Part shown: positions 22,925-32,992 of the stretch, piece after piece | Numbering within the stretch: the first letter of the stretch is position 1 | Layout: every line of letters begins with the position of its first letter | Assembly: GCA_948144175.1 (NCBI GenBank) | Contig: CANXME010002327.1 | Coordinates: 1,516,501-1,580,500, forward strand | Direction: 5' to 3' | DNA length: 64,000 nt | From: Closterium sp. NIES-65 | Taxonomy: Eukaryota; Streptophyta; Zygnematophyceae; Desmidiales; Closteriaceae | The notes under the pieces: model-generated | What the model saw: the letters and a program-made list of their open reading frames with translations, nothing else | What the model was told of the DNA's origin: nothing | The model's database searches: none | Program-made: the position numbers and the translations under genes

Positions 22925-23050
22925 TGTCAGATTTATATGGCATAGCTACTGTAGGCTGTAGTGGGGTAGCACATATGGGGTACAGCTTTCTAGGGTTTGT
23001 ACTTGTACCCAACTTTCCCTTAGTCATTTTCATTCTCGTTCATTTACTCA
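22925..23050 (+). repeat. 3' LTR of truncated Copia, 126 bp
   Basis: Starts TGTCAGATTT directly after the polypurine tract and ends ...TTTACTCA. Shares CTAGGGTTTGTA and related blocks with LTRs at 39551 and 58438. Confidence 0.75.
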
Positions 23051-23759
23051 CGGTCTGTATAATACGGTCGTTTTTTACGGCCAAATATCCAAAATTACGC
23101 CGTATTATTGATAGACTTTTAAAAAGTGTAGTTTTCCTCCTAGCAATCACTGAATTTTTCCAAACTATATTTTACAGTCGTTTTATACGATTCCGTATTA
23201 TATGGTAAATTTTCAATAATTCGGTCGTAATTTTGAACCTTGATCACAAGAATGGCGAACAAGAGATGGCACAAGAGGCGATGTTATGTATGCTACCCCA
23301 GCATTCCAACATGTGTATACACCAAAGCCGCAGTGAAGCATACAGCGTGCAGATTGATGATGGCTAAAGGCTAGAGTGGATTAGAAATGTGGGTGAACAA
23401 ATGTAGGTCATTGTTCCTACTGTTTCTCACAGACAAGTCAGCTTGTCCAAGCCACTGATGGAATCTGTAATGGATCTGGTTAGACCATGGTAAATGAAAT
23501 TCCTGGTGAGTATTGGGTGGAATGTGTGGGAAACATTATTAATTTTGAAAGGAAACGTGATTAATTACAGAAGAGGCCGAGAGATTTGTGAGCTTAGATG
23601 GTTTGGAACATCATATTTAGAAGGAGAGGCCCTTGTGGTCCATGTCTTCTCTTCCTGCGCCTATGTGCATGGAGATGATAGCAATCTGAGAGGAGGTGTT
23701 TTGCTGTATTGAACTCCGTCCAGTGTGAGCCGCGCAAGCGAAATTGAGGGAGACGGGGA
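23051..23759. other. unassigned spacer with AT-rich inverted repeats
   Basis: At 23055-23225, copies of ATAATACGG and CCGTATTAT lie in opposite orientation around an AT-rich core, like a small decayed MITE. The rest shows no recognisable gene. Confidence 0.45.
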
Positions 23760-24588
23760 TGTTGGTGCAACCCTACGGTTTGCACTCGGCTTGTTGTCCG
23801 TGTGCGTGCATGTGTGTGTGTATGGAATGGTATGAGGGCATGGGATAATATATATTTCATGCTTATAATTGTGTGTGAATGTTGAGTCATGATGTCGAGT
23901 GTGTGTGTCGAGTCAATAGCGAGTTATCGCTAGACGCGTGTTACGCGGTCGTTTGTGTCTCGCGCGCGGTTTTTATTTTTGTCGTCCGCGGTTTCTATTT
24001 TGTCCTGTGTCGAACGTTCTGTGTGTCGCAGGTGTGTGCAGCAGACCTATCAAGAACTCAAGGATGAGTTTGTGATGAAGAGCCCGAGCCTTGGTGTCAA
24101 GCCTCAAGTGATTTTGAAGCTCGCCAAAAGGGTACACCTCAAGATATTGAAGATAGTTACATTACTTTGTGTAGTGTAACATTTCACTTGGTGTAGGCCC
24201 TACTGAAGGGTAGTTTCGAGACCCTTCGTGGTTGGGGATAGTGTGGCACTGTTCCACATCACTGTACCTTGGCTCTTGGGGTTTGTAGGAGCTGGGAGTC
24301 ATTCCCAACTCGTAACTCTTCCTAACTCTTCCTATCTTGTGTTCTAAGACTATGTTGCTGCCATAGTGCCGTTCGTTCAAACCAACGCTTTGTCGTCAGT
24401 TCTTAATGAAAGCGTGCGATTTAAATTGACTATTGTAGGCGACGTTAAGGCGCTCCAGATCCAAGTTGAATGAAGTCATTTGAAGTTGTGAGCAGATCGC
24501 TATGAACGTTTGAAGCCGCTGTGCAGAAATCCGACTATGCACTCTATCTTTCGTTTTAGGCACATTGGAGCCTACTGTGATTATAACA
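23760..24588 (+). repeat. 5' LTR of Copia 23760
   Basis: TGTTGGTGCAAC...GATTATAACA, followed two bases later by the primer binding site. Confidence 0.95.
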
Positions 24589-24590
24589 AG

Positions 24591-24605
24591 TGGTATCAGA
24601 GCCCC
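24591..24605 (+). promoter_or_regulatory. primer binding site (tRNA-Met type)
   Basis: TGGTATCAGAGCCCC lies two bases after the 5' LTR; complementary to the 3' end of plant initiator-type tRNA-Met. Confidence 0.85.
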
Positions 24606-24622
24606 TTGGAGCAGTTTCGACA

Positions 24623-27600
24623 ATGGCTGGACCTGAGGAAAGGGGTGGCAGAGGTGCTGGTGGCAGAGGAGAAGCCCAAGCTCAAGGCCAACCCCGTGAT
24701 TCAGCCTTGGCGCCTATGCAATCAAGTGTTGGCCCATCTAGGGATGAGCCTAGAGTGTTTGGCCTTGACAAGTTCAATGGTGACAACTTTGCTGAGTGGT
24801 CCTTCAGAATGGAGAACATATTTGACCACTATGACCTGCTGGAGGTAATGGAAGGAACAGAGAAGCGTCCCGAGAACGACCCGGAGAAGAGCCCGTGGGT
24901 GCGGAAGAGTGCACAAGGCTACCTCCTACTTGGGCAAGCGTTGGGGACCAGCCAAATCCGTCACATCAAGCCTTTCCAGCGTGAACCAGAGAAGGGACCA
25001 AAGGCATGGGCTGCTCTCAAGGGTGTACACGCTCCTGCAACAGCGGCGGTAGCTGTGGTGTTGGAACGGCAAATGGCGACACTACGAATTGAAGAGGATG
25101 AAGCGGTTGAAGAAGGGGTGCAGAAATTCTTCGACTTGTTGACGCGGCTTGAGGGAGCTGATTTGAACTATAGTGAGCTCCAAAAGAAGACCAAGTTGCT
25201 GGCCCTACTCCCTGAGTCATGGTCCTCGCTCATCATCAACCTTAATCGCGACTTGCCCCGCCTCTCGCTTGAAGACGTGAAACAAGCTATCCTTCAAGAG
25301 GATTTCCGCCGCCGTGAGTTGGTGAGTGCGGATGGCGCTGGGGCAGCGAGCATCGGCCGTGGATATGGTCGAGGAAGAGCTAGAGGACGAGGGGGAGGAA
25401 GGTTTGGTGGCAGCAACTTTGGCGGAGGCCGCGGGAGTGGCGGTTACGGCAGCGACGACAAGAGCTACGGACGCGGTCGCGGCCGATTCAACGGCGAGTG
25501 TCACTATTGCCACAAGAGCGGACACATGTGGCGCGACTGCTACAAACTCCTTGATGGTTGGACCCCTGCTCAAGGCCAAGAGGGTAGAGGAGCAGGAGGA
25601 GGGAGAGGAAGAGGCCGTGGAGGCCGTGGCGGTCGCGGTGGCGGAGCTGCAAACATGAAGAGCGGAGACAACGACAAGGACCCGAGCAACGATCGGTACC
25701 CGGGTCTATTCTACTTCGTGTCGACGCAAGTACCGACTGGTCCAGAGAAGGATGAAGGCTTTGAGGAGCCAGCAGCTGTGGGGAAGGTGACTCTACACCC
25801 TCTGGACTATTGGGTGATCGATAGTGGTGCTACCTATAGCATGACACCTCGCCCGGACTTGCTCACCGAACTCGAACCGTCACCGGTGAAGCATGTCACA
25901 TCAGCTTTGGGGCAGCGAGCGGAGGTGAAAGGCATGGGCAAGGCCATGTTTAAGGGTGCTGATGGGAAGATGGTGGGCCTCAAGAATGTGCTTTGGGTGC
26001 CCAGCCTTGCTGCCAACCTGATTTCCGTTCGGCGGTTGGCAAAGGCCGGCATGGACACGAACTCAAAGGGAGCCAAGACCTACACCGCAAGGCTTGGCGA
26101 TCGGATTCTTTGGGACCTTCGTGAGGACAGAGATGTCTACAAAGAGATATGGCAGATCCCTGTGGTCCCAATACCTAAGGAGAGGCAAGTGGCAGCAAGC
26201 GTCAGCGCCAAAGATGGAGCGGTTGGTAGCGGCGATTGCGCGGACGGTCGCGCTAAGGAGAAGGAGTCCAAGAAGTGCAATCTTGGAGGGACCAGCAAGC
26301 TTGGTGAACCTATGGAGAGAGGTGCAGCAGCCAAGGAGCAGCAAAAGGGTGAGGAGAACCCCGAGGCAGCAGCGGAGGAGGACTACGGAGAGAGTATGTG
26401 GGGCGCTATTGCGAGCGCGGCATTCTCCAATCCAACTTCGGCTACGGGGGAGTGTGATTTGCTCACCTTGCATTGGCGCATGGGGCATGTGGCCCTGCCC
26501 ATCTTGCAGCAGCTAGTAAAGAATGAGATGGTTGCTGGCATACGTGTGAAGGGGGAGCCCGATGAGGTACTTGGCTGCCCGACGTGCATGCAAGCCAAGT
26601 TCACCCGTTTCCCATTCTCTCGTTCGGAGGCAACGGCTAAGGCACCACTTGATGAGGTGGTGATGGACGTGGTGGGCCCCCTGAAGCTTGGAGCTGCTGG
26701 AGCTGAGTACTTCCTCACTATTGTGGACGTCTACACCCGTATGACTTGGGTGTACGTGCTGGCCAAGAAGAGCGACGTGGCTGAAACGTTGAAGGCGGAT
26801 TGGTTCCCGATGGTGGAGCGGCAACAAGACCGTCTAGTCAAGTCAATCCGCACCGATCGAGGGGGAGAGTTCCTGAGCAAGGAGTTTGGGTTGTGGCTTA
26901 AGAAGAATGGTATTCGGCACTCCCTCACCATGCCATACTCCCCTGCAATGAACGGCATCGCCGAGCGAGCGAACCGCACAATCACGGAGGCGGCACGCGG
27001 GTTGCTCATTGAAGCCGGGCTACCCGACTATTTCTGGCCTGATGCGGTGCGGAGCGCGTGTGTGGCCAAGAACCGAGCCTTGACTCATGTGGGAGCAGAC
27101 AAATGGGTGCCCTATGTGGAGTGGCTAGGAAGGAAGCCAAAGGTGGATATGCTTCGGGTGTTCGGGTGCATGTGCATGGCGCTCGTGCCTAAGCATCTTC
27201 GGCACAACAAGCTTGGTGCCAAGGCGGTGTGGGCCGTGCACTTGGGCATGGCTCAAAACAGAAAGGGATGGCTTCTTTGGGACCCATTCACCAAGAAGTT
27301 CTTGGTGAGCAGGGACTGCAAGTTCATGGAGAACTTCATGTACAAAGATTGGAAGGCGGAGAATGAGGCGAAGATAGGCGTGCGGTTTGGGGAGGTGAAG
27401 AGTTCCGGTTTGGAGCATGTGGAGCTGCCTTTGGAGCTGAGCAGCGGCAGCACAACCACAAGGCAATCCTCCCTTGTGAATGGGGGAGAGGAGGCCAATG
27501 ATGCAGAGGAAGAATAGGAGGAGGTGCAGCAAGTGAGCGAGCGTGCACCGTCACTCCCTTCCCGTACTACGAGTGCTCCACGGATTCGAACCACACCGCA

Positions 27601-29392
27601 GCAACGCCAAGGCCTTCAAGTCCCTGCAGCTGAGGAGGAAGGAAGGGGCAAGAGGAGAGTTCAACCCCCTAATAGGCTGACCTATGATGCGCTGGGAAAG
27701 CAGGGCAAGACAGCCCTGGCCGGAGCGGCAATGATGGTCGGAGACGACGAGGAGAGTGACTACGAGGAGTGTGCCTTCGCGTTCTTCTCTCCGATGGAGA
27801 TGCCGGGAGAACCAGCAACTCTCAAGGAGGCTTTGGAGAGTAGTGATGCTGAGGAGTGGAAGAAGGCCATGGAGAGTGAGCTGAAGAGCATCAGAGAGAA
27901 TGACACGTTTGAATTGGTGGAGCTACCGGAGGGGCGTACGGCGATAACGTCCAAGTGGCTCTTCAAAATCAAGTCGGATGCCGACGGCAAGATCGAGCGC
28001 TACAAGTCTAGGCTTGTAGCCAAGGGGTACCAGCAGAAGGAGAAGGTGGACTTCAAGGAGCTGTTTGCCCCTGTGGTGAAGCCGACGACGCTGCGAACCC
28101 TATTCGCGGGAGCCGCCATCAAAGGATGGGTAGTAAAACAAATGGACATCGTAACGGCATTCCTTAACGGCATCCTTGAGGAGGAGATTTTTATGGCGCA
28201 GCCAGAGGGGTTTGATGATGGTAGTGGCAGAGTGTGGAAGCTGAAGAAGGCCCTCTATGGGCTGAAGCAGGCCCCTAGGCAATGGTACATGAAGCTGCGC
28301 GAAGTGTTGGAGGGGATAAGCTTCACTCCCTCAACGGTCGATCACTCCTTGTTCATGCTTGGCGAGGGGGAGCAGAGGAGCTTCATGGTGGTTTATGTGG
28401 ATGACATTCTTATATTCTCACCCTCCTCTGACCTTGTGAAGGAGGTGATGCTGAAGCTGCATGACAAGTTCAAGTGCAAGTCCCTTGGTGACGTGAACTT
28501 CTACCTTGGGCTCCACATCGAACGAGACGTGGAGAAGCGGAGCATGCGAGTGCACCAACGGAAGTACCTGGAGGCGTTGGCTGCCAACTTCGGCCAGAGT
28601 GAAGGTCATGTGGCTACTCCCTTTCCCTCTGGGTTCAAGTGTGTGAAGGGACCAGAGGAGGAGAGCGTTTGTGAAGAGGAGAGGCACCGTTTTCACTCGT
28701 TGGTGGGCAGCCTCATGTATGCGGCGGTAAACACCCGATCGGACGTCGCGTTTGCTACCGGGTAGCTGGCTAGGGTTGTGCAATGCCCTAATGAGGAGCA
28801 GGTAGCAGCTGGAATGAGGGTGGCCAAGTATCTTGGCCAAACACCGACCGCTGGGCTGCAATACTCGGCGGCTGCACAAAGGCGCCAAAAGGGCGCGGAT
28901 GGTGTTGAACCCGGGCGTTTGTTCCTCACCGCCTACTCGGATGCGTCATATGCATCGGAACCAGAGGACATGACAAGTGTGGGAGGCTTCATATGCTGTG
29001 TTGGTGGAGGTCCAACTGCTTGGGAGAGCAAGAAGCAGGTTGACCAAGCTTTGAGCTCGGTGGAGTCCGAGTACATGGCACTCTTCCGTGCCGTACGGGA
29101 GATTGTGTGGCAGCGGCGTTTGTTGGCTGAATTGGGGGAGGAGCAGCAAGGACCTACCCCACTCTACTGTGACAGCCAGGGTGCCATTGCTCTTGCTAAG
29201 AACCCTGTGTTTCATGGACTCACAAAGCACATGAGGGTGAAGTGGCATTGGACGAGGAGCAAGGTGACCGCGGGTGAAGTTGAGTTGCGGTACGTGAAGA
29301 CCACGGGGCAGCCGGCTGACATGATGACTAAGAGGCTGGTGGAGCAGAAGCATTGGAAGTGTTGCAAGCTGGCTGGAATGGCTCTGAACTGA
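24623..29392 (+). pseudogene. Copia gag-pol polyprotein, two in-frame TAG codons
   Basis: A single frame of about 1589 codons from ATG 24623 to TGA 29390. Order: gag with FGLDKFNGDNFAEW and a CCHC knuckle (CHYCHKSGHMWRDC), protease VIDSGATYSM, GAG-pre-integrase (HWRMGH ... CPTC), integrase with VMDVVGP, RTDRGGEF and GIAERAN (D, D, E), RT with KWLFKIKSDADG and YVDDILIF, RNase H with YSDASYASE, SVESEYMAL and YCDSQGAI. Breaks: TAG at 27515 in an acidic linker and TAG at 28763 just before LARVV. Otherwise the frame is fully open with all catalytic residues present, so the copy was recently functional or can be expressed only by readthrough. Confidence 0.93.
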
Positions 29393-29433
29393 GAGAGCAA
29401 CATATCCTAAGGCCAACAATCCGAGGGGGAGTT

Positions 29434-30262
29434 TGTTGGTGCAACCCTACGGTTTGCACTCGGCTTGTTGTCCGTGTGCGTGCATGTGTGTGTGTATGGA
29501 ATGGTATGAGGGCATGGGATAATATATATTTCATGCTTATAATTGTGTGTGAATGTTGAGTCATGATGTCGAGTGTGTGTGTCGAGTCAATAGCGAGTTA
29601 TCGCTAGACGCGTGTTACGCGGTCGTTTGTGTCTCGCGCGCGGTTTTTATTTTTGTCGTCCGCGGTTTCTATTTTGTCCTGTGTCGAACGTTCTGTGTGT
29701 CGCAGGTGTGTGCAGCAGACCCATCAAGAACTCAAGGATGAGTTTGTGATGAAGAGCCCGAGCCTTGGTGTCAAGCCTCAAGTGATTTCGAAGCTCGCCA
29801 AAAGGGTACACCTCAAGATATTGAAGATAGTTACATTACTTTGTGTAGTGTAACATTTCACTTGGTGTAGGCCCTAGTGAAGGGTAGTTTCGAGACCCTT
29901 CGTGGTTGGGGACAGTGTGGCACTGTTCCACATCACTGTACCTCGGCTCTTGGGGTTTGTAGGAGCTGGGAGTCATTCCCAACTCGTAACTCTTCCTAAC
30001 TCTTCCTATCTTGTGTTCTAAGACTATGTTGCTGCCATAGTGCCGTTCGTTCAAACCAACACTGTGTCGTCAGTTCTTAATGAAAGCGTGCGATTTAAAT
30101 TGCCTATTGTAGGCGACGTTAAGGCGCTCCAGATCCAAGTTGAATGAAGTCATTTGAAGTTGTGAGCAGATCGCTATGAACGTTTGAAGCCGCTGTGCAG
30201 AAATCCGACTGTGCACTCTATCTTTCGTTTTAGGCACATTGGAGCCTACTGTGACTATAACA
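29434..30262 (+). repeat. 3' LTR of Copia 23760
   Basis: Same 829-bp length as the 5' LTR; differences seen by eye include T/C in the GCAGACCYATCAAG block and changes near 30060. Confidence 0.95.
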
Positions 30263-30529
30263 GGGGAAGAGTGGGGGATGATAAGATGTGTTAAACGATA
30301 ACATCAATGCTTGGTTTTGCTTATGCATGTCAACGTTTCTATGTTTTCAAATGAATGTTTTGCTTCTGTCATGAGATTCGGAGGGAGAGCACTGGCTTGT
30401 AAATAAATGGCACCAACAGAGTGAATTTCGTTTCCACGCGGAGTTCCACATGGGTACCTCAAGCACATAGCAACCCCTCTAGCATAGACAAGAGCAGCGA
30501 GTGGATGTTTTACTCGATTCGCCTGGCTT

Positions 30530-31230
30530 GACTTGACAAACAGTCGAGTCGAGTCGAGTCGGCTCGGCCCTTCTGTCAATGCATCGCCCGACTCGGTTTG
30601 ACATGTGATGGGCCGCGTCGGGGCTGACTCGACTCGACACGAGCGACTCGACTTGCAGTCGAAGTGCCCAGATATTCCCCCTCGACAGGGTCAGAATCTC
30701 TTGGGGATTTAGAAGTTGTGGTTTCATTAACCAGCAAGGCTAACCAATGACGCTAAAGTGACACACGCTTAGAATCCCTAAGAAATCTCATCTCTGAAAT
30801 CCAATATTCCCTAGCTAGTCTGGGTTGTATTCACGAAAACAGATTCACGGATCCAAGTAATTTGGGGAACATGGTCGTTGTCCCACAGTCTCGCGTTTTC
30901 TATTTGTTTCGTCAACCCCAACTTCCAATACAAAAACTCTCCCCACCCACTCTCACACTGAACCTACAGCTCCCAACCCCCATGCTCAAATCCCTGTGCG
31001 TCAGTGAGGGAAAACGTTATATTACTTTAAAAAAAAACTGGCAGCCCTAATCCGGCCACCTAGGCCGTAACCTCAAAACGCCATGATGTCCACTTTGTCA
31101 ACACGACTCGAGAGAAAAAAACTCGAGTCGGGCACAACTCGCGTGTCGGGAAACTTGAGACGAATGAGACTCGACTCGTGCCTGACTCGACTCAAGTGGA
31201 GTCCGACTCGACTCGACTCGAATTGGCACT
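30530..31230. repeat. GAGTC/GACTC-rich inverted flanks (possible foldback)
   Basis: A CGAGTCGAGTCGAGTCGG run at about 30543 is matched by its inverse CCGACTCGACTCGACTCG at about 31203, with further scattered ACTCG/CGAGT words inside both ends and about 650 bp between. It may be a foldback element or two independent expansions of a self-complementary 5-mer. No gene is visible between. Confidence 0.5.
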
Positions 31231-31354
31231 ATGCTCATGTCTACTCCAGCAGGACCCTAGCACATTCACTGCAAATTTTTCCGAACCTCTCAATTACACC
31301 ACCGCCGCCCCCCTCCTTCCACTCACCAATATTCTCTACTTCTCACTTCAAACC

Positions 31355-31994
31355 TGTAACAAGACGAAGGCGATCTCGCCTTCCTCTATTTTGCCAACTC
31401 AGCTCCTTGTGATCCGAACCAGAATTCGGAATACACCCTAAGTGCATTTCGGGAATTCAATGTTAGAACTCCAACATTGAAATGTGCGACCCGACTTTCT
31501 GAGTTTCCAACCGTGGGAACAAAGTACAGAGAGCACACTAGTGCTGGACACAACGGGGCAGAGAACTACCTACAGCGCAGCAGATTACTTGACAGCACAA
31601 GACCCTACAGCTACGACTACTTCCAGCAGTGCCCGTACTCATCATGATCAACGACGACCTGGAAGACAACAAGACAGAGAAATCTCTGCCCATTACATTA
31701 GTGTTTTCCCAGACTTTGCTGATTGGTTCTAGGACTAGACAACAAGGCTAGGATGCTATGTACATAATAATAAATACTTTGCCTTGCTGTTCCTAGCTGT
31801 AGGAAGGTGAATGGCGACCTGAGCGACCTGCTCGAGGCGCCATAGCTAGTATCCTAGTATAATAGGATGTACCTCTGAAATGTAAGTCATCATATGATCT
31901 CTTGTAGAGCTATCTTGCTACTAACTCTCTGAAATTCCCCTAAGAGCACTTCCTACTACTACTACTCTGCCAAAACAGCTTAGTGGCTGTTTCA
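31355..31994 (+). repeat. 5' LTR of chromovirus
   Basis: 640 bp; contains an AATAATAAAT stretch near 31767 and, near its 3' end, a short CTA triplet repeat (TACTACTACTACT). An ~80-codon ORF in each LTR has no recognisable content. Confidence 0.95.
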
Positions 31995-32042
31995 TTTGGT
32001 ATCCGAGCTATCTCCGATCTTCCTTTTCTTAAGAACAGCGTC

Positions 32043-32957
32043 ATGATGACTAGTAAGGTACCTTCTCGTGATGAATGGGCCAGTTACTTGGAGACATACC
32101 GAGCCCAGCTTGTTGCCGAAGTTGGAGAGAGCTTGCAAGCTGAGATGCAAGCTAGTGTAGCTGCAGCTGGAGTGGCGGCAGCAACCACGAGCCCTGCTGC
32201 ACCGCCAGATGGAAATCAGCGCGCTAGACCCGCTCTTCCTGATTTTTTCTTTCCCGGGAGAAACCAACCTGTCGTGAGCCGTTGGCTCTTTCTTGTTGAG
32301 CAATACCTGCTCCTAAGTCACATAGTTCCTGCCGAGTGGACTGCTTTCACTGGCACTCTTCTTCGTGGATCTGCTATAACCTGGTGGCAATCCGTGCATG
32401 AGACCATCCAGTCATGGGATCAATTCAAGGAAGTCTTCACTGCTACCTTTCAACATGTGAACCCGAACATCCGAGCACGAGACTCCTTGGCTACTCTGAA
32501 GCAGCTCAAATCTGTTCAAGAATACGCTTCTCGCTTCCGTGACATCGCTCAAGAGATCCCGGACCTTTCTGATGCTGAACGGATGGATCGCTTCAAGCGC
32601 GGGCTGAAAACGAACGTGCGCATGGAGGTCGAGCTGAGGGACTGCTCTACGCTCGAGAAAATGATACGCGTGGCTGAACGGTATGATGCTGTCCATTACG
32701 CATACAACAAGCTTCGCTTTCCTCGTAGCCCGTTCCGCCCGTTTGCTTCCTCCTACCAGCCCTCTACTCCAACGGACTCAAATCTGCAAGAACCTGCACC
32801 TATGGACCTGGACCTGATGGAGAAGAGGAAGAGGAACCCGAGGCCTGTCGTCGTGTGCTACAAGTGCGGCAAGAAAGGACACAACTGGAAGGTCTGCCGC
32901 CAACGCACCAATCTGCCCCCGATAATTCCAACACCGGGAAACTCAAGTCGCCAGTAA
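32043..32957 (+). CDS. chromovirus Gag, 304 aa
   Basis: ATG at 32043 (second ATG adjacent) to TAA at 32955. The central retrotransposon-gag domain is clear (GSAITWWQSV, FKEVFTATFQHVNP, LKSVQEYASRFRDIA, FKRGLKTNVRMEVE), followed by one CCHC knuckle CYKCGKKGHNWKVC. It forms the particle and packages element RNA. The frame is intact. Its last codons contain a canonical slippery heptamer leading into pol in the -1 frame. It is the one terminal stop of an element in this window that is TAA rather than TGA. Confidence 0.93.
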   Translation: MMTSKVPSRDEWASYLETYRAQLVAEVGESLQAEMQASVAAAGVAAATTSPAAPPDGNQRARPALPDFFFPGRNQPVVSRWLFLVEQYLLLSHIVPAEWTAFTGTLLRGSAITWWQSVHETIQSWDQFKEVFTATFQHVNPNIRARDSLATLKQLKSVQEYASRFRDIAQEIPDLSDAERMDRFKRGLKTNVRMEVELRDCSTLEKMIRVAERYDAVHYAYNKLRFPRSPFRPFASSYQPSTPTDSNLQEPAPMDLDLMEKRKRNPRPVVVCYKCGKKGHNWKVCRQRTNLPPIIPTPGNSSRQ

Positions 32958-32992
32958 ACTCGGGGCAACTTTCTGGTGACTATACCTGCCCC
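32936..32992 (+). promoter_or_regulatory. predicted -1 ribosomal frameshift signal between gag and pol
   Basis: The heptamer G GGA AAC (32936-32942) sits in the gag reading frame in exactly the X XXY YYZ register, 12 nt before the gag TAA. A stem can form between 32946-32954 and 32973-32981 (nine pairs, one G-U), and loop bases 32962-32967 (GGGGCA) pair with 32987-32992 (TGCCCC), giving a possible H-type pseudoknot. Slipping -1 enters the open protease frame directly. Folding is by eye. Confidence 0.72.

Larger units (their letters stand above)
21894..23050 (+). mobile_element. 5'-truncated Copia element with 3' LTR
   Basis: Copia sequence starts abruptly near 21894 and runs through the end of RT and RNase H to a polypurine tract (CTATGGGGGTG, just before 22925) and a TG...CA LTR. 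The 3' internal region (AATGTGTGGTGACTTTGTGATCC) and tract are shared with the TRIM-like element at 39551, identifying this as its parental family. No target duplication can be checked because the 5' end is lost. Confidence 0.85.
23760..30262 (+). mobile_element. full-length Copia LTR retrotransposon, 6503 bp, TSD GGGGA
   Basis: Two 829-bp LTRs (23760-24588 and 29434-30262) bound the element, with GGGGA at 23755-23759 and 30263-30267. A tRNA-Met-type primer site TGGTATCAGAGCCCC starts at 24591, and a purine-rich CCGAGGGGGAG precedes the 3' LTR. About ten substitutions separate the LTRs, so insertion is fairly recent. Internal order is gag, protease, integrase, RT, RNase H, as in Copia. LTRs contain a TATA-like GGATAATATATATTT near 23845. 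Confidence 0.97.

Noticed and set aside
27515-27517. Programmed readthrough at the TAG between Copia integrase and RT
   Set aside because: The downstream context (GAG GAG) is not a known readthrough context and a second TAG follows at 28763; decay is simpler.
31484-31732. 82-aa ORF repeated in both chromovirus LTRs
   Set aside because: Present in each LTR by duplication; no recognisable domain, and small ORFs in LTRs are common by chance.
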